A DNA stretch of 64,000 nucleotides from JBGSTR01 sp963707135 (GTDB lineage: Bacteria > Pseudomonadota > Gammaproteobacteria > Chromatiales > Chromatiaceae). Location: assembly GCA_963707135.1 (NCBI GenBank), contig CAVPOY010000011.1, positions 1 through 64,000 of the forward strand, given 5' to 3'. Position numbers and translations under genes: made by a program. Of the stretch, positions 7,762-15,610 are shown one piece after another (position 1 is the stretch's first letter; every line of letters starts with the position of its first letter). The notes under the pieces were generated by a model. It saw only the letters and a list, made by a program, of their open reading frames with translations, was not told where the DNA came from and did not search any database.

Positions 7762-9228
7762 TCACTCGAAATCGTAGTGGATGATGTCCCGCACGCGCTG
7801 GCAGATCTCCCGCCCGTAGTCGGTCCAGAGCCCCTGCCCCCAGTACCGGTAGCAACTGGTCTGTGACGCCATCAGGTGGTAGAGGGCGCTGCGGTAGCGC
7901 GGGTCGTCGGTCGGAGTGCCGGCCGCCAGCACCTTCTGGTTGAACAGCGCGCTCGCCTCCTCCATCGGCCCGAGCACATTGTCGTAGCCCTTCACCCAGG
8001 ACAGGTCGTTGGTCCAGCTGCCCCCTTCCATGTGGAAACGGCCGTCCTCGCGCTTGAGGTCCGCGATTACCTGCTCGAGCTTCTGCGGTCCGTCCCCGGG
8101 CTGCATGCGCTCCCAGATGCGGTCGTGGAACAGCGGCCGGACCTCGGGGAGGTCGGACTCCTTGATGCCCAGCGCGAACAGATGCTCCAGGTACTCGCTG
8201 GCGTTCATCAGCGGCACCTCCGTGCCACTGGCCGCGCGCACCACCTCCATGAACTTGGGCGGGAACTCGTTCATCATCACGCCGCCGTTTTCGCCGTCGG
8301 CGATCTGGGTCACAAGCGGCGGGATCGACCGGCCGGCGAGCTCGACGCGGGCGAGCCCTTGGGCCTCGTACCAGGGCTGCATCTGGGCCACCAGTTTGGT
8401 GTCGGAGCCCTGGGTCTTGACGATGGCGATGATGCTCGCCGTCTCGCCCTTGGAGCTGGTGCAGACCAGCCGGTGCGGAATATGGGGCCGCTCCGGGTTG
8501 CGGCCGTTGCTCTTCTGCTGCACCGAGTGCTCCTGGACCAGCACCCATTGGTAACCGCAGTCGACCAGGGTACGAACGAATTCGTAGGCCACGTCGGGGT
8601 GGTTCGGCAGGGCCATCTCGGACGGCGAGAATCCACGCACGCGCTCCAGTGCCTCCCAGCCGAAGATCGACGCGAAGTGGTGCTGGAACGCCCTGACGTG
8701 CAGACGGTAGTCCTGGACCGGCGTCGAGGGCGCCACGGCGTGGCCCCAAGGCATACCGAGCCACTCGACCGCCCAGGAATACTCGGGGTTGCAGGTGATG
8801 CCCTTCAGCGCCTCGATGACCTGATCCTCGCCCATCCGGCGCAGGCCGTGCAGCAGGGTGCCCGAATACTCCATCATGCAGCGTGGGGACTTCCCCTCGC
8901 CGATCAGCTCGGGGATGAACTCGCCCATGCGTTTGTAGCACCAGACAAAGACCGGGGCGTTGTGGTTGTCGCCGATCCCCTGATTTTCCATCATGTGCTG
9001 CAGGTTGCTGATCAGCGCCGCGGTGCGCAGATCCGCCCCCCCGGCCGGTATCAGCGGCTGGTGCTGGTGCAGCGCGATGGCGGTGGCGGCCCGGATGGAC
9101 CCGAAGTCGATCCCACCGGCCTCGCGGAACAGGGACTTCTTCCGCCCGGAGGCGACGACTCGCTCCACCTCGGACTCCGAGCCGCTGATGTTCGGCAACT
9201 CCCCGATGTACTCCGGCATTTGGTTCAC
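7762..9228 (-). CDS. Glycoside hydrolase family 57 protein (downstream copy)
   Basis: 488 residues. GH57 landmarks are present in order: LHQHQPLIP (residues 53-61), GFSPSEMALP with the predicted nucleophile Glu204, and QIADGENGG with the predicted acid/base Asp311. A C-terminal helical region containing LMASQTSCYRYWGQGLW follows. GH57 enzymes are retaining alpha-glucan hydrolases, transglycosylases or branching enzymes. The substrate here is probably glycogen or maltodextrin (inference). No signal peptide is seen, so it is cytoplasmic. It follows another GH57 gene at a 54-base gap on the same strand, so the pair is probably cotranscribed. The two proteins are only distantly alike, which suggests different specificities. 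Confidence 0.88.
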   Translation of the reverse strand: MNQMPEYIGELPNISGSESEVERVVASGRKKSLFREAGGIDFGSIRAATAIALHQHQPLIPAGGADLRTAALISNLQHMMENQGIGDNHNAPVFVWCYKRMGEFIPELIGEGKSPRCMMEYSGTLLHGLRRMGEDQVIEALKGITCNPEYSWAVEWLGMPWGHAVAPSTPVQDYRLHVRAFQHHFASIFGWEALERVRGFSPSEMALPNHPDVAYEFVRTLVDCGYQWVLVQEHSVQQKSNGRNPERPHIPHRLVCTSSKGETASIIAIVKTQGSDTKLVAQMQPWYEAQGLARVELAGRSIPPLVTQIADGENGGVMMNEFPPKFMEVVRAASGTEVPLMNASEYLEHLFALGIKESDLPEVRPLFHDRIWERMQPGDGPQKLEQVIADLKREDGRFHMEGGSWTNDLSWVKGYDNVLGPMEEASALFNQKVLAAGTPTDDPRYRSALYHLMASQTSCYRYWGQGLWTDYGREICQRVRDIIHYDFE

Positions 9229-9282
9229 GGCTTGCTCCTCTGCGCTAAATTCGGATCTCAGGACGGCGGTTGCGTCGTCGGC

Positions 9283-10542
9283 TCAGCCCGGGGTGGACCG
9301 GTGCGGCGTGTCCGTCGGGGGTAGGCTGTTTTCGGCCTCGGCCGCGGGGACGGTACTCACCGACTCGACATCGACTCCGATGCCCGTGAGCGCTGTCCGG
9401 GCGGCCTCGAGGTCCGACTCGGCGCGCGGAACCCAGTCCTCGCCCCAGTAAAGATTGCAGCTGGTCTCGGCCCTCAGCAGATGCCAGAGCGCGTCCTCGA
9501 TGGCCGCCGCGCGCGGACCATCGGTGATACCCTGCTCGCCGGCCTGCCAGCGGGTATCGTGCACGGCCTTGCTGACGAGGGCGAATGCCCGCAGCGCGGA
9601 CTTCTGGGCCTCGGAGCCGGTCCACTGGGTGAAATCGCGGCCGTGGTGCCAGCCGGTGTTCCAGGCTCCGGTTCGGACCCTCACCTCGCCGTGCGCCCCG
9701 TGGACATTCAGATAGTCGCTGATGAAGGTCGGCGAGATCCCGGCGTCGCCGTTCCGCACCCGATCCAGCAACGGCAGGTAGAAGGCACTCCAGAAATTGG
9801 CCCCTTCGGTGACATTGCGGAACCAGCCGCCGTTCTCGCCGTCGGTGCAGGTGGTCACCAGCGGCGCGAAGTCGCACCATTTGGTCCGCTCGGCCACCTC
9901 GGACAGGAACCAGCCGACCTCCATGCCGGACTCCTGGGCGTCGGAGAGCTCGCGATCGCGAACGATCACCGTGATCTCCTCACCGCCGAAGCGGGCCACG
10001 TGCGGGCGATAGCGCAGGGCCTGCCAGGACATACCGGTCACCGGTTCCACGTGCTCGCTGTCGACAAGCACGTAGCGGTAGCCGGAGGCCCGCAGCAGCG
10101 GGATCAACTCCATCGAAAAGGCCATCTCCGGTGGCCAGAAGCCCTGGAAGCGCGGCCGCCACAGCAGGTGTCGCGCGATGCCCAGCCACCGCTGCAGGTG
10201 CTCCTTGCGGTCCGGCTCCGGTATCAGGGGCAGCACCGGGTGGTAATAGCCTGTACCCAGCACCTCGAAAAGCTCTTGATTCTGGAATTGCCAAAGCAGT
10301 GAACCGCAGTCCACCATGCCGTAGACCCGCTGCTGAAACTCCGGGTCCGACAGCGTCTCCAGCAGCGTGCCCGACAGGGACAGGTGCACCCGGGCCAGCG
10401 ATTCGTGCCCCCACAGGCTCCGCGGAATACGGTCCAGCGCGAACAGAATCTCCTTCGCCTCCCAGGTCCGATGCTCGAGCAGGTGCTGGAGATTGCCCGG
10501 CGGCTGGTGGAGGTTGAGCACGAGCGCGTGGTGAACCATCAT
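9283..10542 (-). CDS. Glycoside hydrolase family 57 protein (upstream copy)
   Basis: 419 residues from the ATG at 10542, chosen because an AGGTG-type ribosome-binding site lies just upstream and the family's N-terminal block LVLNLHQPPGNLQHLL follows at once. A longer frame to 10575 adds only unrelated residues. FQGFWPPEMAFS carries the predicted nucleophile Glu139 and TTCTDGENGGWF the acid/base Asp234. AWNTGWHHGRDFTQWTGS is the following conserved block. It is a cytoplasmic alpha-glucan-active enzyme, first in a two-gene unit with the GH57 gene at 7762-9228. Its C-terminal 40 residues are low-complexity and not part of the domain. I cannot tell amylase from branching enzyme by eye. Confidence 0.87.
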   Translation of the reverse strand: MMVHHALVLNLHQPPGNLQHLLEHRTWEAKEILFALDRIPRSLWGHESLARVHLSLSGTLLETLSDPEFQQRVYGMVDCGSLLWQFQNQELFEVLGTGYYHPVLPLIPEPDRKEHLQRWLGIARHLLWRPRFQGFWPPEMAFSMELIPLLRASGYRYVLVDSEHVEPVTGMSWQALRYRPHVARFGGEEITVIVRDRELSDAQESGMEVGWFLSEVAERTKWCDFAPLVTTCTDGENGGWFRNVTEGANFWSAFYLPLLDRVRNGDAGISPTFISDYLNVHGAHGEVRVRTGAWNTGWHHGRDFTQWTGSEAQKSALRAFALVSKAVHDTRWQAGEQGITDGPRAAAIEDALWHLLRAETSCNLYWGEDWVPRAESDLEAARTALTGIGVDVESVSTVPAAEAENSLPPTDTPHRSTPG

Positions 10543-10788
10543 CGAACGACACCTGTACTTCAGGGAGTGCCGCAACAGCCGATTCGTCGGCTTTGCACAA
10601 GGAAAACGGGTGAGGGCACAGGACCGCGACGGCCGCGCGGTACCGAGAGCAAATCACCCGGGCGGGGGTTAGTTTACTCCCACTTTCGCGGCTCCGGTGG
10701 CCCGCACGGACATCGAGCCGAAGGCTCGCTTGCGCAACCCGGCTCAACGCGCCATCTTTGGGCGAGGCACGCGCCGCCGGCATGCACC

Positions 10789-11028
10789 ATGAGACACATC
10801 ATCGTCGACCCCGATTCCAAGGCACTCGATCGGCACTTCGCCCTGATCAAGGCCCGGCGACGCGGCCGCGCCCGATACCCCGAGGGCTGCGTCACCCTGG
10901 TCGGTAACGAGGCCGCCGCGCTGGACGCCGCCGATCCCGAGCGGGACCTCCACGCGGCCGAGGTCTACGGCCCCTCGGTCTCGTCGGAGGGCCAGCGCGT
11001 CTTCTACCTGGTGCGCTGGCTCGCGTGA
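10789..11028 (+). CDS. Small conserved-looking protein of unknown function
   Basis: 79 residues, MRHIIVDPDSKALDRHFALI onward, soluble, with a basic patch (KARRRGRAR) and an acidic middle. I recognise no domain. It is likely real because its stop codon overlaps the GTG start of the ABC-transporter ATPase by four bases (GTGA at 11025-11028), the classic arrangement for translational coupling. It is therefore the first gene of a three-gene unit with the ATPase and permease. Any role in that transporter is inference. The ribosome-binding site is weak. Confidence 0.6.
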   Translation: MRHIIVDPDSKALDRHFALIKARRRGRARYPEGCVTLVGNEAAALDAADPERDLHAAEVYGPSVSSEGQRVFYLVRWLA

Positions 11029-11777
11029 CGGGCACGCGGAACTCGACGGGGCCAAACGGTCGGCCCACCACGGACCAGACACCGGCGGACCTGCTGCAGG
11101 TCGGCGACGTTCACAAGTGCTATCGCGACGGCGTAACCGAGCAGCGGATCCTGGATGGCGTCAGCTTCGAGGTCGAGCGCGGCGCCTGTGTCGCCCTGCT
11201 GGGACGTAGCGGCTCCGGCAAGTCCACGCTGCTGAACCTGATCGCCGGGATCGATCGACCGGATCGAGGCAGGATCAGTTTCCTCGGCCAGCCGCTTTCG
11301 ACACTCGGGGAGCCCGCCCTGACGCTGCTGCGGCGACGGCACGTCGGCTTCATCTACCAGTTCTTCAATCTGCTCCCCACGCTGACCGTCGCCGAGAACC
11401 TCGCACTACCGCTCGAGCTCAACGGATACCCGTATGCCGACGCGGCGCCCCGCGTCGAGCGCCTGCTCGAACGCCTGGGTCTCGGCGGGCGGCGGGGCGC
11501 CTTTCCGGACCAGCTCTCGGGCGGCGAGCAGCAACGGGTCGCGATCGGCCGCGCGCTGATCCACGAGCCGGCGCTGGTGCTCGCCGACGAGCCCACCGGA
11601 AATCTCGATGCCGAAACCGGGGCGCAAATCCTTGAGCTGCTCGCCGAGCTCTTTCGCGACCGCCACCAGTCCCTGATCCTGGTCACTCACAGTCTGGCGG
11701 TGTCGCGGATCGCCGATCGCGTATTGACACTGGAGAACGGCCGTCTCACCGGCTCCGGGGCAAGGCTCTCCTGGTGA
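11025..11777 (+). CDS. ABC transporter ATP-binding protein, LolD/YbbA type
   Basis: 250 residues. Walker A is LLGRSGSGKSTLLNL, the Q-loop is IYQFFNLLPTLT, the signature LSGGEQQRVAIGRAL, Walker B LVLADEPTGNLD and the H-loop LVTHS. The FFNLLPTLT wording and short length are typical of the MacB/LolD/YbbA subfamily that powers FtsX-type permeases. The GTG start at 11025 overlaps the previous stop, and its own TGA overlaps the permease start (GTGA at 11774-11777). This ATPase energises the 838-residue permease next to it. YbbA/YbbP-like systems act in the envelope and their substrate is not known from sequence. Confidence 0.93.
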   Translation: MTGTRNSTGPNGRPTTDQTPADLLQVGDVHKCYRDGVTEQRILDGVSFEVERGACVALLGRSGSGKSTLLNLIAGIDRPDRGRISFLGQPLSTLGEPALTLLRRRHVGFIYQFFNLLPTLTVAENLALPLELNGYPYADAAPRVERLLERLGLGGRRGAFPDQLSGGEQQRVAIGRALIHEPALVLADEPTGNLDAETGAQILELLAELFRDRHQSLILVTHSLAVSRIADRVLTLENGRLTGSGARLSW

Positions 11778-14290
11778 TCCCGCTACTGGCGCGCTCCAGC
11801 TTGCGCTACCTGGCACGCCACCGCTGGCAGTCCTGGCTCTCGGTGATCGGCATCGCGCTCGGTGTCGCGGTGGTGGTCGCGGTGGACATCGCCAACGAGA
11901 GCGCGAGCCGGGCCTTCCAGTTGTCGGTCGATCGGGTCGCCGGCCGCGCCACCCATCAGATCGAGTCCGCGACCGGACGCATCCCCGACCGGCGGTACAC
12001 CGAGCTGTCGCGGGATCTTCGACTTCGGAACGCCTCGCCGGTGATCGAGGGGACGCTGCGGGTCGGCGACAGCACGCTGGCGCTGCTGGGGATCGACCTG
12101 CTCGCGGCCCCCACCCTGCGGGGTGGCGGCGGGGAGTTCGACGGCGCGGTCCTGACTCGGTTGATCACCGAGCCCGGCACCTTGCTGCTAAGCCCCGAGG
12201 ACGCCGAGCGCCTGGGCGTTCGCCCCGGAGCAGACCTGCGCCTTCGAGTCGGCGACCGGGAGCTGCGCGGAAAGCTCGCCGGCGTGCTTGGCGGCGACTC
12301 ACCCGGCAATCTACAGGGAATGGCGATTGCCGACGTGGCGACCGCCCAGGAGCTGCTCGGGCAGCTCGGATTCATCGACCGGATCGACCTGGTCATCGGT
12401 CCCGAGCTGGAACCGGAGATCTCGGCGCGCCTGCCGGAAGGTCTGCGGCTGGTTCCCGCCAAACAACGGGGCGCGGCGCTAAGGCAGATGACCCGAGCCT
12501 TCCAGACCAACCTGACCGCGATGAGCCTGCTGGCGCTTTTGGTGGGCGGGTTCATCATTTACAACACCATGACCTTTGCCGTGCTCCAGCGCCGTACGCT
12601 GCTCGGCTCATTGCGCACGCTCGGCTGCACGCGCCACCAACTGTTCGCGCTGATCCTGGGCGAGGCCCTGGTCTTCGCGCTGTTGGGCTCTCTGCTCGGG
12701 GTGCTGCTGGGGATCCTGGCCGGTTCGGGGCTGGTGGGGCTGGTTGCGCGGACCATCAACGACCTGTATTTCGCGCTCACGGTGCGCGAGGTCCAGTTCC
12801 CGCCGCTAACTCTGGCCAAGGGGGTCGGTCTCGGGCTGCTGGTCACGCTGGCCGCCGCCCTGCTACCGGCCGCGGAGGCGGCACGCTCGGAGCCGCGCGA
12901 CGTCCTGCGGGTCGGCAGTCTCGAGCGCCGGGGCCAGCGCTGGGTGCTCTGGCTCTGTGGCGCCGGTGTCCTGCTGTTCGTCGCCGGCCTCGGGCTCGCC
13001 CAGGCAACGAGCCGTTCAATCGGGGCCGGGTTCCTGGCGCTGACGCTCGTGGCGATCGGCTTCAGCCTTTGTGCCCCCATTTTCCTGAAGGTCTTTGCCA
13101 GCTTGCTGACCGGACCGCTACGTCGCTTCGGCGGCCTCCCGGCGGTTCTCGCAGCACGCGGGATCGGCGCATCCATCAGCCGCACCGGCATTGCAACGGC
13201 GGCGTTGACGGTTGCTATTGCGGCGGCCGTCGGGGTCGGCATCATGATCGAGAGCTTCCGCGACAGTCTGATCGCCTGGTTGGAAACCACGCTGCGCAGC
13301 GACATCTACGTATCGGTACCGTCGGCACCCGGGGGACGTCCCGGTAACCATCTGCCCGGCGGACTCGATATCGCGATCCTCGCCCTGGATGGTGTCGCCG
13401 AGGTCAGCAGGGGCCGCCGGGCGCGAGTGACTGCCGATACGGGTCCCGTGACGCTGCTCGCCCTTGAACCCTCATCCCGGAGCACCCGGGGTTTCAGCTT
13501 CATTGGGGACACGGAGAAAGACGTCTGGACCGGCTTCGAGACTGGCGAGCTGATCCTGATCTCGGAGCCCTACGCCTACCACAACCGGCTCGGCGTCGGG
13601 GACCACGTGGATCTCTTCTCGGGCCGCGGATGGCAAGCGGTCCGGGTCGGGGCCGTGTTTCGGGATTACGGCTCGGATAGCGGCATGCTGGTCATGGCCA
13701 GAGAGCGCTACGCTCGGCTTTTCGACGACCCGTGGGTATCGACGCTGGGCCTGATCCTGAGCCCGGACGCCGACCCGCCCGGCGTGCTCAACGCGGTACG
13801 CGCGCTGGCCGAGTCAATCGGCGAGCCGTTACTGGTCAGCTTCAACGCCCAGATCCGCGAGCAGTCGCTGGAGATCTTCGACCGCACGTTCGCGATCACC
13901 CGGGTCCTGCGCCTGTTGGCCGTAGGCGTCGCCTTCGTCGGCGTACTGAGCGCCCTCATGGCGCTCCAGCTCGAGCGCCGGCGAGACTACGCGGTGATGC
14001 GCGCGACCGGTATGACGGGCCGGGAGCTCACGACGCTGGTGCTGACCCAGACTTCGATCTTGGGTATCGCGGCTGGGATCCTGGCGGTCCCGCTCGGCCT
14101 GGTGATGGCCGGTCAGCTGATCGAGGTCATCAACGTCCGCTCGTTCGGCTGGACACTCTCCATGCGGGTCCCGGCATCCGTGCTTTTCGGCGGCGCGGCG
14201 ACCGCCTGGATCGCGGCGCTGCTGGCCGGGATCTACCCGGCGCTTACCGCCTCGGGTAGTCTACCGGCGGCGGCGCTGCGCGCCGAATGA
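11774..14290 (+). CDS. FtsX-family ABC transporter permease (YbbP-like)
   Basis: 838 residues, about twice the size of a single FtsX permease and matching the duplicated YbbP architecture. An N-terminal membrane anchor (WLSVIGIALGVAVVVAVD) and a periplasmic domain precede a three-helix FtsX core (AMSLLALLVGGFIIYNTMTF, then two helices near residues 290-370). A middle transmembrane group and second periplasmic domain (residues about 390-690) lead to a second FtsX core (LLAVGVAFVGVLSALMALQL onward). The ERRRDYAVMRATGMT motif after the helix is typical of the family. It works with the ATPase at 11025-11777. Such permeases move lipids or peptides within the envelope or act as mechanotransmitters; the cargo here is unknown. 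Confidence 0.9.
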   Translation: MIPLLARSSLRYLARHRWQSWLSVIGIALGVAVVVAVDIANESASRAFQLSVDRVAGRATHQIESATGRIPDRRYTELSRDLRLRNASPVIEGTLRVGDSTLALLGIDLLAAPTLRGGGGEFDGAVLTRLITEPGTLLLSPEDAERLGVRPGADLRLRVGDRELRGKLAGVLGGDSPGNLQGMAIADVATAQELLGQLGFIDRIDLVIGPELEPEISARLPEGLRLVPAKQRGAALRQMTRAFQTNLTAMSLLALLVGGFIIYNTMTFAVLQRRTLLGSLRTLGCTRHQLFALILGEALVFALLGSLLGVLLGILAGSGLVGLVARTINDLYFALTVREVQFPPLTLAKGVGLGLLVTLAAALLPAAEAARSEPRDVLRVGSLERRGQRWVLWLCGAGVLLFVAGLGLAQATSRSIGAGFLALTLVAIGFSLCAPIFLKVFASLLTGPLRRFGGLPAVLAARGIGASISRTGIATAALTVAIAAAVGVGIMIESFRDSLIAWLETTLRSDIYVSVPSAPGGRPGNHLPGGLDIAILALDGVAEVSRGRRARVTADTGPVTLLALEPSSRSTRGFSFIGDTEKDVWTGFETGELILISEPYAYHNRLGVGDHVDLFSGRGWQAVRVGAVFRDYGSDSGMLVMARERYARLFDDPWVSTLGLILSPDADPPGVLNAVRALAESIGEPLLVSFNAQIREQSLEIFDRTFAITRVLRLLAVGVAFVGVLSALMALQLERRRDYAVMRATGMTGRELTTLVLTQTSILGIAAGILAVPLGLVMAGQLIEVINVRSFGWTLSMRVPASVLFGGAATAWIAALLAGIYPALTASGSLPAAALRAE

Positions 14291-14520
14291 ACGAACGACG
14301 GGGCCAGATAAAGAACGATCGAATCCACCGCGTCTGGCACTGGCAAAGACATGAAACGTGCGGTCCCGTTAACCTCGAATTCATACCCGTGCGATTAATG
14401 CACGCGGGGTCTCTTCACTTGCCGGATTCCCGTGTATCCTATCGCAAAAAATACGACGGTCTATTAACCCTGCCCCTTGATACGGCGGCGATGCCGCCAA
14501 GCACAAGACGAGTGAGCGAC

Positions 14521-15006
14521 ATGGCTGATGACAAGATTGTGACCAAGAAGACGGCGGCGAAACCGGCCGCTACCAAGAAGCCGACTCCGACGAAGAGCGT
14601 CGCCAAGAAAACGACCGCTCGGGCGCCCGCGGCGAAGGCACCCGCGGCGCCGCGGGCGGCCGCCCCGGCGACGCCGAGTAAGCCGGAGCCCAAGACGGCT
14701 GCACCGGCACAGACGGCCGCTCCGGCCCCCAAGCCGGCGGCAGCGGCGCGGCCGGCGCCGACCCCCGCGGCCCGGGTCGTCCCGAGGGCTCCGAGCCCGC
14801 GCCCCGGTAGCGCGGACAGACCCACAAGCCTGCAGCACCTCGCCGGGGTCGGATCCGAGGAGCGGCTGGAGATGATTCGGGTGGCGGCCTATTACCGGTC
14901 GGAAAAGCGCGGCAACGCTCCCGGCAGTGCGGAACAGGACTGGGCCGAGGCGGAGCGCGAAATCGACGCGCTGCTGGCCAGAGCGAAATCGAGCGTCGGG
15001 TCCTAG
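14521..15006 (+). CDS. Histone H1-like Lys/Ala/Pro-rich protein with C-terminal DUF2934
   Basis: 161 residues from the ATG at 14521 (GAGTGAG lies just upstream). A longer frame begins at 14287 but its extra residues are not protein-like. Residues 5-100 are almost entirely K, A, P and T, with H1-like KKTAAKPAATKKPTPTK repeats shading into Ala-Pro repeats. Residues about 115-155 (RLEMIRVAAYYRSEKRG...DWAEAEREIDALL) match the DUF2934 pattern of a short helix, an aromatic pair and W-x-x-A-E. The basic tail suggests DNA or polyanion binding, and DUF2934 has no assigned role. About 230 bases without a gene separate it from the ABC operon, so it probably has its own promoter. Confidence 0.75.
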   Translation: MADDKIVTKKTAAKPAATKKPTPTKSVAKKTTARAPAAKAPAAPRAAAPATPSKPEPKTAAPAQTAAPAPKPAAAARPAPTPAARVVPRAPSPRPGSADRPTSLQHLAGVGSEERLEMIRVAAYYRSEKRGNAPGSAEQDWAEAEREIDALLARAKSSVGS

Positions 15007-15032
15007 ACCCTCCAATCATTATTCGTGAGCGT

Positions 15033-15065
15033 CGGGAGCCAGCCCACTCGTTGGACTGGCTCCCG
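15033..15065. terminator. Strong hairpin between convergent genes
   Basis: CGGGAGCCAG (15033-15042) pairs perfectly with CTGGCTCCCG (15056-15065) around a 13-base loop. It lies between the DUF2934 gene (plus) and the end of the large minus-strand operon. There is no U-tract on either side, so bidirectional intrinsic termination is likely but not certain. Confidence 0.55.
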
Positions 15066-15091
15066 GCGATAGCTTCGCCAGTGGCTGCCGG

Positions 15092-15610
15092 TCAGACGCC
15101 GCCGGTGTGCACCGTCTCGTAATAGAGCTTCTCGAGCTCGGCCTTGTGCTGCGTCTCCTCGTTTGCGAGGTATTCAAACAGATCTTTTATCGGCCCCGGC
15201 GGAGCCTCCTCCGCCAAAGCCCGATAGTGCTCCATCGCGATATGCTCGCGACCCAGTGCGTATTGGAGCACCGCCTGGTCATCCGGCCTCGGACCCAGAT
15301 CCGGCAGATGAATGCAGTCGGAGAACCTGCCGTCGGTGGCCGGTGTTCGAACCTCGGCGCAAATCTGCTGGGCAATGTCTTCCCGGCCCGCGAGACCGCT
15401 CAGCAAGTCGAAGTGCCGCTGCTCCTCGGCCGCGAGCTCTTCGACCAGCCAACGGAAGTTCTTGGTGACCCTTGGGATCAGCTCGGAGTAGAAATCCCTG
15501 GCGCTCGCCTCGAACAGGCTGGCCACCTCGAGTATTTCCCGCAAGCTCTTCTTGGACGCGATCTTCGCACGGCTGCCCTCGCCTCCCTCAACCGTGTCGC
15601 GCTCGTTCAT
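15092..15610 (-). CDS. Ferritin-like diiron protein (erythrin, rubrerythrin without rubredoxin)
   Basis: 172 residues, a four-helix ferritin-like domain. Iron-ligand motifs are visible: Glu in LFEASARDFY, ExxH in LAAEEQRHFDLL, Glu in GREHIAMEHYRAL and ExxH in NEETQHKAELEKL. There is no C-terminal rubredoxin domain, so it is an erythrin rather than a full rubrerythrin. These proteins reduce peroxide or handle iron. Its ATG overlaps the stop of the NuoI-GltD gene (ATGA at 15607-15610), so it is the last cistron of the Mbx-like operon. Protection of its iron-sulfur clusters from peroxide is a reasonable inference. It could alternatively be an electron acceptor. Confidence 0.85.
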   Translation of the reverse strand: MNERDTVEGGEGSRAKIASKKSLREILEVASLFEASARDFYSELIPRVTKNFRWLVEELAAEEQRHFDLLSGLAGREDIAQQICAEVRTPATDGRFSDCIHLPDLGPRPDDQAVLQYALGREHIAMEHYRALAEEAPPGPIKDLFEYLANEETQHKAELEKLYYETVHTGGV

